Shown here one piece after another: positions 7,792 to 16,248 of a DNA stretch of 64,000 nucleotides. The first letter of the stretch is position 1; every line of letters begins with the position of its first letter. Under the pieces are notes generated by a model. It saw nothing but the letters and a program-made list of their open reading frames with translations. It was not told where the DNA came from and did no database searches. Position numbers and translations under genes: made by a program. This DNA is from Alkalicoccobacillus gibsonii. Its GTDB lineage: Bacteria; Bacillota; Bacilli; Bacillales; Bacillaceae_D. The DNA lies in NCBI RefSeq assembly GCF_016798245.1, contig NZ_JAEUZA010000004.1, positions 1 to 64,000 of the forward strand, written 5' to 3'.

Positions 7792-8784
7792 ATGAGCATC
7801 CATGTAATGAAGCCAGGTATGCAGACCACCATTCAGGATCTAGGACGCTATGGGTATATGAATCAAGGTGTTTCAGTAACAGGAGCCATGGATTCTAAGT
7901 CCCTCCGCGTAGCCAACCTACTTGTCGGAAATGATGAAGGGGAAGCGTGCCTAGAAATGACACTGACAGGTCCCTCTTTATCATTTGATGAGGATTTGTT
8001 AATTGCAGTTGCGGGAGGAGGAATGATTCCTGTACTTAATGGGAAGAGACGATCGTTACATACGCCATTGTTTGTTCCTAAAGGTTCGTACCTTCATTTT
8101 GAGCCAATACGTAAGGGCTGTCGTGCCTATCTTTCAGTAGCGGGTGGTTTTAATGTACCTGTACAATTGGGAAGTAAAAGTACGTACATACGAGCGAAAA
8201 TGGGAGGACTTGACGGTAGAGCATTGGAAAAAGGAGATATTCTGGATCTTCTTCCTATGTCAGACCACGCCAATAAGTTAGTACAGCGTTTAGCTGAAGA
8301 CCAGAAACCACTTCATTGGAGAGTTGCACAAACAATTGAATCTACAACAGATCAACCTCATCTAATTCGAGTGATGAAAGGGAGTCATTTTGATCGATTC
8401 ACGACTGAGAGTCAAAAGATTTTTCTGGAAAAGCCTTTTCAACTTTCAACGCAATCTGATCGAATGGGGTACCGACTTGAAACAGAAGAGAGTATTGAAC
8501 TAGCAGATTCATTTGAATTGTTATCAGAAGCAGTGGCACTTGGAACTGTGCAACTTCCACCTAGTGGAAAACCGATTATTCTTCTTGCTGACAGACAATC
8601 AACGGGCGGCTACCCTAGAATTGCTCAGGTGATGCTTGTTGACATTCCGAAGCTAGCTCAGATGAGGCCAGGTGAATGGATTCAGTTTACAGAAGTCTCC
8701 TTGCAAGAAGCAGAACAAGTTTATTTACAGTCAGAAAAAGAGTTAGCGGAAATAAAAGTAGCAATCCAATTAAAAGGGATTTAG
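7792..8784 (+). CDS. pxpC: 5-oxoprolinase subunit PxpC (KipA-type, biotin-dependent carboxyltransferase family)
   Basis: Second subunit of PxpABC, 330 residues, in the same family as the allophanate-hydrolase-like half of urea amidolyase. Typical segments are the start IHVMKPGMQTTIQDLGRYGY, YLSVAGGFNVPVQLGSKSTY near residues 110-130, and ILLADRQSTGGYPRIAQV near 265-282. It begins on the base after the pxpB stop and is followed 21 bp later by pxpA with a good ribosome binding site, so all three are one operon. Confidence 0.93.
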   Translation: MSIHVMKPGMQTTIQDLGRYGYMNQGVSVTGAMDSKSLRVANLLVGNDEGEACLEMTLTGPSLSFDEDLLIAVAGGGMIPVLNGKRRSLHTPLFVPKGSYLHFEPIRKGCRAYLSVAGGFNVPVQLGSKSTYIRAKMGGLDGRALEKGDILDLLPMSDHANKLVQRLAEDQKPLHWRVAQTIESTTDQPHLIRVMKGSHFDRFTTESQKIFLEKPFQLSTQSDRMGYRLETEESIELADSFELLSEAVALGTVQLPPSGKPIILLADRQSTGGYPRIAQVMLVDIPKLAQMRPGEWIQFTEVSLQEAEQVYLQSEKELAEIKVAIQLKGI

Positions 8785-8805
8785 GTTTAATAAGGAGGAT
8801 TTAAC

Positions 8806-9564
8806 ATGAAGCAAATTGATCTGAATTGTGATTTAGGAGAAAGCTATGGTTCATTTAAGGTGGGAGAGGATGAAGCCATCATTCCTTTTGTCACTTCCAT
8901 AAATGTTGCGTGTGGCTATCATGCAGGTGACCACAACACAATGGCAAAAACCGTGCAACTGGCAAAGGTTCACGGGGCAAGAATTGGAGCTCATCCAGGT
9001 TTTAATGATTTATTTGGCTTTGGAAGACGACCTATTCAAACGACGCCAGAAGACATTTATCATTTTGTTGTATACCAAATTAGTGCACTTGAAGGATTTT
9101 GTAAGCTACACAATCTGACGATGCAGCATGTAAAACCACATGGGGCGTTGTTTAATATGGCTGCGGTTGATCCTAAGATGTCTGATGCGATTGCTAGAGC
9201 GGTTAAAGATACGAACCCAGATCTTGTACTGTTTGGACTATCTGGTAGTGAATTAATTAAAGCTGGATTGAATCATGGTTTAAAAGTGGCGAACGAAGTC
9301 TTTGCTGATCGAACGTATCAACCGGATGGTACATTAACGCCTAGAACATCAGAACATGCGTTAATTACAAACCATGAACAGGCTATTGAACAAGTATTGC
9401 AGATGGTTAAGACTTCAACTGTAACAGCTGTTGATGGCAGTACCATTCCGATGGAGGCTGATACCGTTTGTGTACATGGAGACGGGGAGCACGCTCTGTT
9501 ATTTGTCACAGAGTTAAGAAAACATCTAACAGAACAAGGAATCAACATTACATCTATTTTATAA
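8806..9564 (+). CDS. pxpA: 5-oxoprolinase subunit PxpA (LamB/YcsF family)
   Basis: Third subunit of 5-oxoprolinase, 252 residues. The LamB/YcsF signatures are visible: IDLNCDLGESYGSF at the N-terminus, NVACGYHAGDHNTMAKTV near residues 33-50, GAHPGFNDLFGFGRR near 61-75, and HVKPHGALFNMA near 108-119. It starts at ATG 8806 after AAGGAGG. The order pxpB-pxpC-pxpA is a compact version of the B. subtilis ycsF-kip locus without the transporter and regulator genes. A noncoding repeat and a terminator follow. Confidence 0.94.
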   Translation: MKQIDLNCDLGESYGSFKVGEDEAIIPFVTSINVACGYHAGDHNTMAKTVQLAKVHGARIGAHPGFNDLFGFGRRPIQTTPEDIYHFVVYQISALEGFCKLHNLTMQHVKPHGALFNMAAVDPKMSDAIARAVKDTNPDLVLFGLSGSELIKAGLNHGLKVANEVFADRTYQPDGTLTPRTSEHALITNHEQAIEQVLQMVKTSTVTAVDGSTIPMEADTVCVHGDGEHALLFVTELRKHLTEQGINITSIL

Positions 9565-9617
9565 ATAATGGTCTACTCAGAAAGTGATTGGGGTAAAAAA
9601 GTAAATTACTAACGAAG

Positions 9618-9759
9618 ACACGAACATAGCAATATATCCGCTACAGGAGAATCCTTCGCACCCACAAGAACGGCCTCAGCCCCTTCCGCGGAAAAAGCGC
9701 CGCTACAGTGTCTTCACCGCGTTCTGTTCCGTAGGAGTCTCCGGTTCTCCTTCCGCTCG
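9618..9759 (+). repeat. 142-bp interspersed repeat, copy A
   Basis: A noncoding, relatively GC-rich stretch that recurs at 41921-42063 in the same orientation with roughly 90 percent identity by eye. Both copies hold CCGCTACAG twice. The ends can pair (AGGAGAA near 9646 with TTCTCCT near 9745), so the unit may fold. It lies between the pxpA stop and a terminator hairpin and so is probably transcribed as 3' untranslated RNA. The short frames across it are not credible genes. Confidence 0.85.
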
Positions 9760-9773
9760 TTTCGAAAAAAACG

Positions 9774-9815
9774 AATGGCGAATGATTCAATAAGCGAATC
9801 ATTCGCCATTTTTCG
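9774..9815 (+). terminator. Terminator after repeat copy A
   Basis: A 15-bp perfect stem (9774-9788 with 9796-9810) with a T tail. Its upper part (ATGATTC...GAATCAT) is the same as in the hairpin after repeat copy B, while the lower part differs but stays paired. It can serve both the pxp operon and the leftward gene at 9845. Confidence 0.88.
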
Positions 9816-9844
9816 TTTATTTTGAGTTATGTTCCAGGCTCTTA

Positions 9845-10033
9845 TTATACACTTTTATCTAAATTTGCTTCAGTTTCAGGAGTTTGGTTTCTTGTTAGTG
9901 ACTGGTACAAGTGATTGATTTCACTCATGCTCAATTCAAATAAGTGCCGATTTTTTAATTTATATACTCCGAGTTCAATAATACTTGAGATTAAATGATC
10001 TCTTTCAAACGATTCAGATGAATTCTGATTCAT
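9845..10033 (-). CDS. Small FbpA-family protein
   Basis: A 62-residue protein read leftward from ATG 10033, with GGAGGG just upstream. The segment LISSIIELGVYKLKNRHLFE followed by LSMSEINHLYQSL matches the FbpA-family pattern and resembles the protein at 1726-1884. It lies 17 bp after the glycerophosphodiesterase gene and is probably cotranscribed with it. In B. subtilis, Fbp proteins act in the iron-sparing response; here no Fur box is visible near the gene, so a role in iron response is only family-based inference. Confidence 0.72.
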   Translation of the reverse strand: MNQNSSESFERDHLISSIIELGVYKLKNRHLFELSMSEINHLYQSLTRNQTPETEANLDKSV

Positions 10034-10050
10034 AGGAAACCCTCCTTCTT

Positions 10051-11583
10051 TTAAATATGAATTAAAGCTGAGCAAATGGAATGAGATACTCCATTAAGGT
10101 AGACACGATATACACAAAATACATGAATGGACGTATCTGATTTCACTTCCTCAGTCACTCGTCGTAGCTCTGTTTTGGTTTGGACATACCATTCTACTGG
10201 TACCCATTCATTTGATCCATCACTAAAGATAGCCTGTTCCTGTGCAGGAAACGATATAGTGTCCCGCTTATTACGAGTAGGAAGCGATGATACGTTCATT
10301 TGCACGGGATACCAGTTGATATATTGAATGCAATCCATAATTAATCCTAAGGTTCCTTTAGACCACTGCTTCTCAAGCTCTTTTTTTGTCCGAATGGTCC
10401 AATAAAAAGACTGAATTCCATCTCTATCATGCTTTGAGAAGAAATTTGTTCTTCGAATTTTCGGATTAAGGGACGCTTGTGTGTGTAATAAAGTCTCCTT
10501 TACGATAGCCTCAGAATGATGGACTCTTGAACCCTTGTTATGGGAATATAGTAAACTGACCCCCAATTGAGGCTCTAATGCTTGAACGTCCTTTAAGACT
10601 TTTGGAAGAAAACTCTGGATATGAACTTGATGCCAAAGCTCGTATTTTTGTATGAGCTTCACAACGCTCTGAACGATATGTTCTTCTTTTAGTTCAAGCA
10701 ATAATGTGTGCGAGGTATGTTGGTATGTAGCTAAAAAGGTTTCAAGCTCCACAACGGGAGTCAGTGAATTCATCTCTTTTAGTGTTAGCTGTGCTACACG
10801 TCGTCTATCTCCAGTAAGTCTTTTTAACGTTGAATCATGAAACAAAACAAGGTGACCGTCCTTCGTTTCTCGAACATCAGTTTCAAGTATATCTGCACCG
10901 AATCGACTCGCCCATTTAAATGCAGCTAACGTATTTTCTTGCTTGAGCTGACACGCCCCTCGATGGGCGATGAAAACTGGACGATGAAGAATCCTTAAGT
11001 GACTATACGCTTTCCAAAGTGGTATGATCTCACTTTCGATTGGTACGGAAATAGATTGAACACTAGAAACCATAAGGTCGTGAAGGTTTGATTGACTTTC
11101 AGCCTGACTCCATATAGAAAATGCATGTTTCCTTAAAGAATGAGAAAGAGAGGATGCAGTCTCTGGTTCAAGCATAATTGTACGGATGCGATATCTATTT
11201 AAGTGAACAATTAGGTCGTTTATATTCCAGTTTGTGATGGTACTCTTATACACTCGTCTGTACGTTGGAAAGGCCATCTCAATCTTTTTTAACAAACATA
11301 GTTGCGTAGATAAAAAAATAGTCTGAGTTCTTTTAAGTCGTTTAAGCTGTAATTTGAGTACGTCTAATGTTTCTTCTGACTCCACCTGCAGGACCGTTGT
11401 GTGGCAGGATGTTATTAGCTTCTTCAATAAAGAAAAAGACATTCTCTTAAGTAGGGTAGCTGAAATAAGAACGCCGGCTGAAGTACCATGGAGGGTATGA
11501 ATTTGATGTATGTAAGTTGGAGTGACTAATTGTGATGGTAAATGTTGACGAGGCATTCTAATCCCGCTTTCAAATTTGATCAT
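10051..11583 (-). CDS. Glycerophosphodiester phosphodiesterase with a degenerate N-terminal GDPD-like half
   Basis: About 510 residues. The C-terminal half holds a clear GDPD catalytic domain: FIAHRGACQLKQENTLAAF, then ADILETDVRETKDGHLVLFH with DSTLKRLTG, containing the His-Arg, Glu-x-Asp and His catalytic residues. It should cleave glycerophosphodiesters to glycerol 3-phosphate and an alcohol. The 200 residues before it have strand-helix periodicity and a stretch (IRTIMLEPETASSLSHSLRK) that resembles the second half of a GDPD barrel without the catalytic residues, so an inactive duplicate is inferred. No signal peptide is seen. The start is uncertain: ATG 11583 or ATG 11556 fit better than 11625, but none has a strong ribosome binding site. 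Confidence 0.8.
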   Translation of the reverse strand: MIKFESGIRMPRQHLPSQLVTPTYIHQIHTLHGTSAGVLISATLLKRMSFSLLKKLITSCHTTVLQVESEETLDVLKLQLKRLKRTQTIFLSTQLCLLKKIEMAFPTYRRVYKSTITNWNINDLIVHLNRYRIRTIMLEPETASSLSHSLRKHAFSIWSQAESQSNLHDLMVSSVQSISVPIESEIIPLWKAYSHLRILHRPVFIAHRGACQLKQENTLAAFKWASRFGADILETDVRETKDGHLVLFHDSTLKRLTGDRRRVAQLTLKEMNSLTPVVELETFLATYQHTSHTLLLELKEEHIVQSVVKLIQKYELWHQVHIQSFLPKVLKDVQALEPQLGVSLLYSHNKGSRVHHSEAIVKETLLHTQASLNPKIRRTNFFSKHDRDGIQSFYWTIRTKKELEKQWSKGTLGLIMDCIQYINWYPVQMNVSSLPTRNKRDTISFPAQEQAIFSDGSNEWVPVEWYVQTKTELRRVTEEVKSDTSIHVFCVYRVYLNGVSHSICSALIHI

Positions 11584-11706
11584 CTTTCTTTTAATAAGTA
11601 CCCAGTTATTATATAAAGAAAACATATAAAGGCTTTTAAATGCTAGTCATTGTCAAGCAGATCAGATATCTGTAAAATGGGTTCATTCATGAAAAAGGAG
11701 AAACCG

Positions 11707-12345
11707 ATGAACCATAATAAAATTTTACTTAGTATAAGTTTTGTTACGCTTAGTTTGTTCATATTATTAGCATTTACATATGAACACTCTTTTTTTCAAC
11801 AATTTGATGTTTTTATTGTTGAGCATGTCCCGAGTGTAAGGGCAGAATGGATCACATCTTTTATGCTTTTCCTTGCTTTGTTAGGTGGAACAAAAGTCAT
11901 GGCGGCTTTAACATTGATATTGATGATTATTTTAGTACTCTGGCAGAAAAAATGGACTGCTGTTTTGCCGCCTATGTTAATAATGGGAGGAACTGCCCTA
12001 TTAAACATGACAGTGAAGGAATGGATAGGAAGAGCTAGACCAGAGATTAATTATCTAATCGAACAACCAGGCTATAGCTTTCCGAGTGGGCACACAATGG
12101 CAGCTGTTTCCTTTGGTGGATTATGTATATATTTAATCTACCATTATGTTGATCGAAAGATGATTAGAATACTTTCCATTGTAGTAGCATTAGTCCTATT
12201 TGTATTAATGGGGATTAGCCGGATGTATTTAGGTGTTCACTTCTTAACAGATATTCTAGGAGGAACTTTATTCAGCATCACTTGGATTGCCCTGGCCATT
12301 TTAATACTAAATAGAATGAACAGACACAAAACACCCGACTTATAG
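11707..12345 (+). CDS. PAP2-family membrane phosphatase
   Basis: A 212-residue membrane enzyme with about six transmembrane helices and the three acid phosphatase motifs: KEWIGRARP (K-x6-R-P, about residues 107-115), PSGH (about 128-131), and SRMYLGVHFLTD (S-R-x5-H-x3-D, about 173-184). It probably dephosphorylates a lipid phosphate such as undecaprenyl pyrophosphate, phosphatidylglycerol phosphate or phosphatidate; the exact lipid is not shown. ATG 11707 is chosen for its AAAGGAG. It is divergent from the glycerophosphodiesterase gene. Confidence 0.88.
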   Translation: MNHNKILLSISFVTLSLFILLAFTYEHSFFQQFDVFIVEHVPSVRAEWITSFMLFLALLGGTKVMAALTLILMIILVLWQKKWTAVLPPMLIMGGTALLNMTVKEWIGRARPEINYLIEQPGYSFPSGHTMAAVSFGGLCIYLIYHYVDRKMIRILSIVVALVLFVLMGISRMYLGVHFLTDILGGTLFSITWIALAILILNRMNRHKTPDL

Positions 12346-12358
12346 TTGGGTGTTTTTG
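12327..12358 (+). terminator. Terminator overlapping the PAP2 stop codon
   Basis: AAACACCC pairs with GGGTGTTT around the stop codon and is followed by T residues. Confidence 0.8.
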
Positions 12359-12389
12359 TATGACAAAAGTCTCTAATTGAAAATCATTC

Positions 12390-12417
12390 TTGACTAGGGC
12401 AATAAAGATGATAAGAT
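12390..12417 (+). promoter_or_regulatory. Candidate sigma-A promoter of the ycl-type operon
   Basis: TTGACT (12390-12395), a 16-bp spacer and TAAGAT (12412-12417). The Fur-box-like site begins 12 bases downstream, where bound repressor would block initiation or early elongation. Confidence 0.5.
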
Positions 12418-12429
12418 AGAGAATGTAAT

Positions 12430-12444
12430 TGATAATGAATATCA
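12430..12444 (+). promoter_or_regulatory. Fur box
   Basis: TGATAATGAATATCA matches the 7-1-7 Fur consensus TGATAATNATTATCA at all but one of the defined positions. It sits just downstream of the promoter of a ferric siderophore transporter, so iron-dependent repression is a confident inference. Confidence 0.82.
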
Positions 12445-12494
12445 ACATCATTGCTTGAGGGGGGACAGGGCTGTTTTAACCAACGGTTGCAACC

Positions 12495-13448
12495 ATGAAG
12501 TTATATTACTTAATTATCTTGTTCATCCTTCTTTCTATCACATCAGTATTTGTTGGAGTGACAAATGTTTCTCCACTGGATCTTTTCTCACTTACAGAAG
12601 CACAGGAGAGAGTTCTAATTGAGAGTAGGGTACCAAGGGTCATCAGCATTATTATCGCTGGAGCTGCAATGAGTGTATGTGGTCTAATTATGCAACAGCT
12701 CACGCGGAACAAATTTGTTTCACCTACAACGGCAGGAACGATGGATTGGGCAAGGCTGGGAATTTTAATCTCACTCATTTTTTTCACAAATGCTAGTCCC
12801 ATTGTGAAGATGCTTGTTGCTTCAACCTTTGCATTAGCGGGTACATTTTTGTTTATGAAGATATTAGATCGAATTAAGCATAAGGGCACCATTTTCATCC
12901 CACTTGTAGGAATGATGCTTGGAAACGTGGTTGGGTCAATCACAACGTTCTTTGCACTAAAGTATGACTTAGTACAAAATATGTCATCGTGGCTTCAAGG
13001 AGATTTTTCCTTAATTCTTAGAGGCCGTTATGAGCTACTTTACATAAGTATTCCGCTTCTACTTTTAGCCATTGTATATGCTAATCGTTTTACAGTTGCG
13101 GGCCTGGGAGAAGATTTTTCAAAAAATCTAGGGTTGAAGTACAAGTCAGTCGTTCAAGTAGGTCTGGTTATTGTAGCCTTGATGACCTCTGTTGTTATTC
13201 TGACAGTTGGAATGATTCCTTTCCTAGGGTTAATTGTTCCTAACATTGTATCGCTATACAAAGGCGATAACTTAAAAAATAGCTTAGCGCATACAGCGTT
13301 TTTAGGCGTAGTGTTTGTCTTATTCTGTGACATACTCGGTCGAATCATCATCTATCCATATGAACTTTCCATTGGAGTCATGGTAGGCGTGATAGGTAGT
13401 GCGATCTTCCTCTATTTGTTGCTCAGGAGGAAATCATCCTATGCCTAA
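12495..13448 (+). CDS. yclN: Siderophore ABC transporter permease (YclN-like, FecCD family)
   Basis: A 317-residue polytopic permease, one half of the membrane channel of a ferric siderophore importer. It closely follows B. subtilis YclN, part of the petrobactin system YclNOPQ, in length and in segments such as CGLIMQQLTRNKFVSPTTAG and MDWARLGILISL (about residues 63-95) and ILTVGMIPFLGLIVPNIVS near 235-253, the loop that contacts the ATPase. ATG 12495 is the only start that keeps the N-terminus, because an in-frame TAA lies 21 bases upstream, yet no Shine-Dalgarno sequence stands before it; a 10-bp palindrome GGTTGCAACC does. It is first gene of the operon. Confidence 0.9.
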   Translation: MKLYYLIILFILLSITSVFVGVTNVSPLDLFSLTEAQERVLIESRVPRVISIIIAGAAMSVCGLIMQQLTRNKFVSPTTAGTMDWARLGILISLIFFTNASPIVKMLVASTFALAGTFLFMKILDRIKHKGTIFIPLVGMMLGNVVGSITTFFALKYDLVQNMSSWLQGDFSLILRGRYELLYISIPLLLLAIVYANRFTVAGLGEDFSKNLGLKYKSVVQVGLVIVALMTSVVILTVGMIPFLGLIVPNIVSLYKGDNLKNSLAHTAFLGVVFVLFCDILGRIIIYPYELSIGVMVGVIGSAIFLYLLLRRKSSYA

Positions 13449-14388
13449 AAAGAAAATGATACTACTCAGTATAATTGCCTTGGCACTGATTGCTATTTTT
13501 ATGTTTATTCACTTAAATAGCTCTAATCTGGAGTACGTTCTCCCGAGAAGAGGGAAGAAGATTCTTGCCATTGTTTTAACTGGAGCAGCGATTGCCTTTT
13601 CAACGGTTGTCTTTCAAACCATTACAAATAATCGAATTTTAACACCGAGTATTTTAGGTCTAGATTCCTTGTATCTCTTAATTCAAACCGTACTGATATT
13701 CTTTTTAGGGTCGGGTTCAGGGTTAATGGATACGAACGTGAATTTCTTTCTTTCTGTTGGGTTGATGGTTCTTTTTGCATCGATTTTATATCGATTGATG
13801 TTTAAAAGAGAGGATCAAAATATATTCTTACTATTGTTAGTAGGAATTGTGTTTGGGAGCTTATTTGGAAGCTTATCATCGTTTATGCAGATGCTAATTG
13901 ATCCAAATGAATTCTTGATTATTCAAGATCGTATGTTTGCTAGCTTTAATAATGTGAATGAGGATATCCTGTTATTTTCTCTGATTGGCTTCTTACTCAT
14001 AGGGATATATGTTATCCGTTTCACTAAATTCTTTGACGTGATGGCGCTTGGTCGCGATGAAGCGATAAATTTAGGGATTCATTACGATCAGATCGTTAAG
14101 AGAATGCTAATCTTAATTGCCGTCTTGGTATCGATCTCTACCGCTTTAGTTGGACCGATCATGTTTTTAGGATTACTTGTTGTAAACTTGGCAAGAGAAT
14201 TTTTAAAAACGTATCGTCACACATATCTATTAATGGGATCAACCTTAATTAGTGTGATTGCACTTGTTGGAGGATTATTAATAGTTGAACGTGTATTTAC
14301 TTTTGAAACAACCTTAAGTGTCATTATTAACTTTGTAGGTGGTACCTACTTTATCTATCTATTATTAAAGGAGAGTAAAGCATGGTAG
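13441..14388 (+). CDS. yclO: Siderophore ABC transporter permease (YclO-like, FecCD family)
   Basis: Second permease of the importer, 315 residues with about nine hydrophobic segments. Family-like stretches are RRGKKILAIVLTGAAIAFST near residues 35-55, FQTITNNRILTPSILGLDSL near 57-77, and ALVGPIMFLGLLVVNLAREF near 235-255. ATG 13441 has CAGGAGGA before it and overlaps the yclN end by eight bases, so translation is coupled. It overlaps the ATPase gene by seven bases at its own end. Confidence 0.9.
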   Translation: MPKKKMILLSIIALALIAIFMFIHLNSSNLEYVLPRRGKKILAIVLTGAAIAFSTVVFQTITNNRILTPSILGLDSLYLLIQTVLIFFLGSGSGLMDTNVNFFLSVGLMVLFASILYRLMFKREDQNIFLLLLVGIVFGSLFGSLSSFMQMLIDPNEFLIIQDRMFASFNNVNEDILLFSLIGFLLIGIYVIRFTKFFDVMALGRDEAINLGIHYDQIVKRMLILIAVLVSISTALVGPIMFLGLLVVNLAREFLKTYRHTYLLMGSTLISVIALVGGLLIVERVFTFETTLSVIINFVGGTYFIYLLLKESKAW

Positions 14389-15140
14389 AAGTGAAGAATG
14401 TAACCAAATCCTACGGTGATAAGAAGGTTGTGAATAATGTATCACTAACCGTTCAAAAGGGTAAGATTACGTCTTTTATCGGACCGAATGGGGCCGGAAA
14501 AAGTACATTGCTCTCCATTATGAGTAGACTCATCTCAAAAGATAGTGGCCATGTCTATATAGATAATGAAGAGCTGACTGACCAGAATAATAGCGAACTT
14601 GCTAAAAAAATATCTATTTTAAAGCAAACAAATCACATTAGTATTCGGTTAACTGTTCGAGACTTAGTTGGATTTGGTCGATTCCCTTACTCGAAAGGAA
14701 GATTGACAAAAGAAGACAAGCGATATGTAGATGAAGCAATCCGATACTTAGAACTTGAATCAATGCAAGATCAATTCTTAGATAAATTAAGTGGAGGACA
14801 GCGTCAGCGAGCTTTTATTGCAATGGTTGTTGCTCAAAATACTGACTACGTGCTGCTAGATGAGCCTCTGAACAATTTAGATATGAAGCATTCTGTCCAA
14901 ATCATGAAGGTCTTAAAAAAATTGGCAAGTGAATTAAATAAAACTATTGTCATTGTGATACACGATATTAATTTTGCTTCCGTTTATTCAGATTACATTG
15001 TGGCACTTAAAGATGGTGAAGTTGTAAACCAAGGCCCGACAGAAGAAATCATGAAGTCCAATGTACTTGAAGGAATTTATGAGATTGATATGGATATTAA
15101 AGAAATCAATGGCGACAAAATTTGTGTGTATTATTCATAA
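14382..15140 (+). CDS. yclP: Siderophore ABC transporter ATPase (YclP-like)
   Basis: The 252-residue cytoplasmic ATPase that powers the importer. Walker A is GPNGAGKST (about residues 34-42), the ABC signature is LSGGQRQRAF (about 134-143), Walker B is YVLLDEPLNNLD (about 155-166), and the switch histidine is in VIHDINFA. It starts inside the last codons of the upstream permease gene and is followed 23 bp later by the binding-protein gene. Confidence 0.93.
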   Translation: MVEVKNVTKSYGDKKVVNNVSLTVQKGKITSFIGPNGAGKSTLLSIMSRLISKDSGHVYIDNEELTDQNNSELAKKISILKQTNHISIRLTVRDLVGFGRFPYSKGRLTKEDKRYVDEAIRYLELESMQDQFLDKLSGGQRQRAFIAMVVAQNTDYVLLDEPLNNLDMKHSVQIMKVLKKLASELNKTIVIVIHDINFASVYSDYIVALKDGEVVNQGPTEEIMKSNVLEGIYEIDMDIKEINGDKICVYYS

Positions 15141-15163
15141 ATAATTAGAGGAGAGTGTAGAAA

Positions 15164-16132
15164 ATGAAAAAGAACTGGACACTAATGGGAGTAACTATTG
15201 TATTAGGCGCTATGCTTGCTGCCTGCGGAACGGATAGTAACGCAGCGCAAGGAGACCAGAATGATTCTGCAAGTGAAGCAGGGGAACAACCAGAGGAAGT
15301 AGTTGTAAGTCATGAACTAGGAGAAACAACCGTGCCTGTAAACCCCGAGAACGTAGTAGTCTTTGATTTTGGTGCGTTAGACACATTAGATGAATTAGGT
15401 GTTGACGTTGCCGGTGTGGCTCAAACAAACGTACCAAGCTACTTAAGTAAATACGAAGACTCCAAATATGAGAATGTAGGTAGTTTAAAGGAACCAGACT
15501 TTGAGAAGATTAGTGAAATGGCACCGGGATTAATCGTTATCTCTGGTCGACAAAGCGACGCATATGATGAGCTATCCGAAATTGCTCCTACTATTTATGT
15601 AGGTGTAGACAATGCTGATTACGTCAATTCTTTTGAAGAAAACACTCGTATATTAGGAGAGATTTTCGATAAAGAAGATGAAGTTGAACAGAAAATAGAG
15701 GAAGTTCATGCAAAAATAGATAAAGTAGCAGATCACGTTGAAGAAAATGGCACGGAAGGATTAATCGTACTTGTAAACGATGGGTCTTTAAGTGCGTATG
15801 GACCGAGCTCACGATTTGGATTAATTCACGACGTATTGGGTGTTAAACCAGTTGATGAAGATATTGAAGTGAATACTCATGGTCAAAGTGTTTCATTTGA
15901 ATATGTAGCAGAGAAAAATCCTGATTATCTGTTTGTAGTTGATCGCGGTGCAGCAGTAAGTGGAGGTGATTCATCAGCTACTCAAGTGTTAGATAATGAG
16001 TTAATCAATAACACGGACGCAGCAAAAGAAGATCATATTGTAATGCTTAACCCAGATTACTGGTATTTATCAGGTGGAGGCTTACAATCAACAGCAGAGA
16101 TGGTCCAAGAGATTGATGATGTTTTAGAATAA
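15164..16132 (+). CDS. yclQ: Siderophore-binding lipoprotein (YclQ-like)
   Basis: Extracellular substrate-binding lipoprotein of 322 residues. The signal peptide has a lipobox ending LAAC (Cys21), followed by an acidic, low-complexity linker. The mature part shows the periplasmic-binding PF01497-type fold: NVVVFDFGALDTLDELGV near 63-80, PDFEKISEMAPGLIVISGRQ near 110-130, and the C-terminal DYWYLSGGGLQSTAEMVQEI. By analogy with B. subtilis YclQ the ligand may be petrobactin or another catecholate, which the sequence alone cannot settle. It is the last gene of the operon; a terminator follows. Confidence 0.91.
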   Translation: MKKNWTLMGVTIVLGAMLAACGTDSNAAQGDQNDSASEAGEQPEEVVVSHELGETTVPVNPENVVVFDFGALDTLDELGVDVAGVAQTNVPSYLSKYEDSKYENVGSLKEPDFEKISEMAPGLIVISGRQSDAYDELSEIAPTIYVGVDNADYVNSFEENTRILGEIFDKEDEVEQKIEEVHAKIDKVADHVEENGTEGLIVLVNDGSLSAYGPSSRFGLIHDVLGVKPVDEDIEVNTHGQSVSFEYVAEKNPDYLFVVDRGAAVSGGDSSATQVLDNELINNTDAAKEDHIVMLNPDYWYLSGGGLQSTAEMVQEIDDVLE

Positions 16133-16139
16133 ATGAAGT

Positions 16140-16173
16140 AACCCTGGAAATGACTAATTTCCAGGGTTTTTTC
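16140..16173 (+). terminator. Terminator of the yclNOPQ-type operon
   Basis: A perfect 12-bp stem (16140-16151 with 16157-16168) is followed by a run of T. Confidence 0.9.
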
Positions 16174-16248
16174 GTATTAGAACAAATAAACGTTTGAAAA
16201 GAGAGAAATTCGGGTAAAGTAACGGAGTCAAAAGACTTAGTATGTGAA

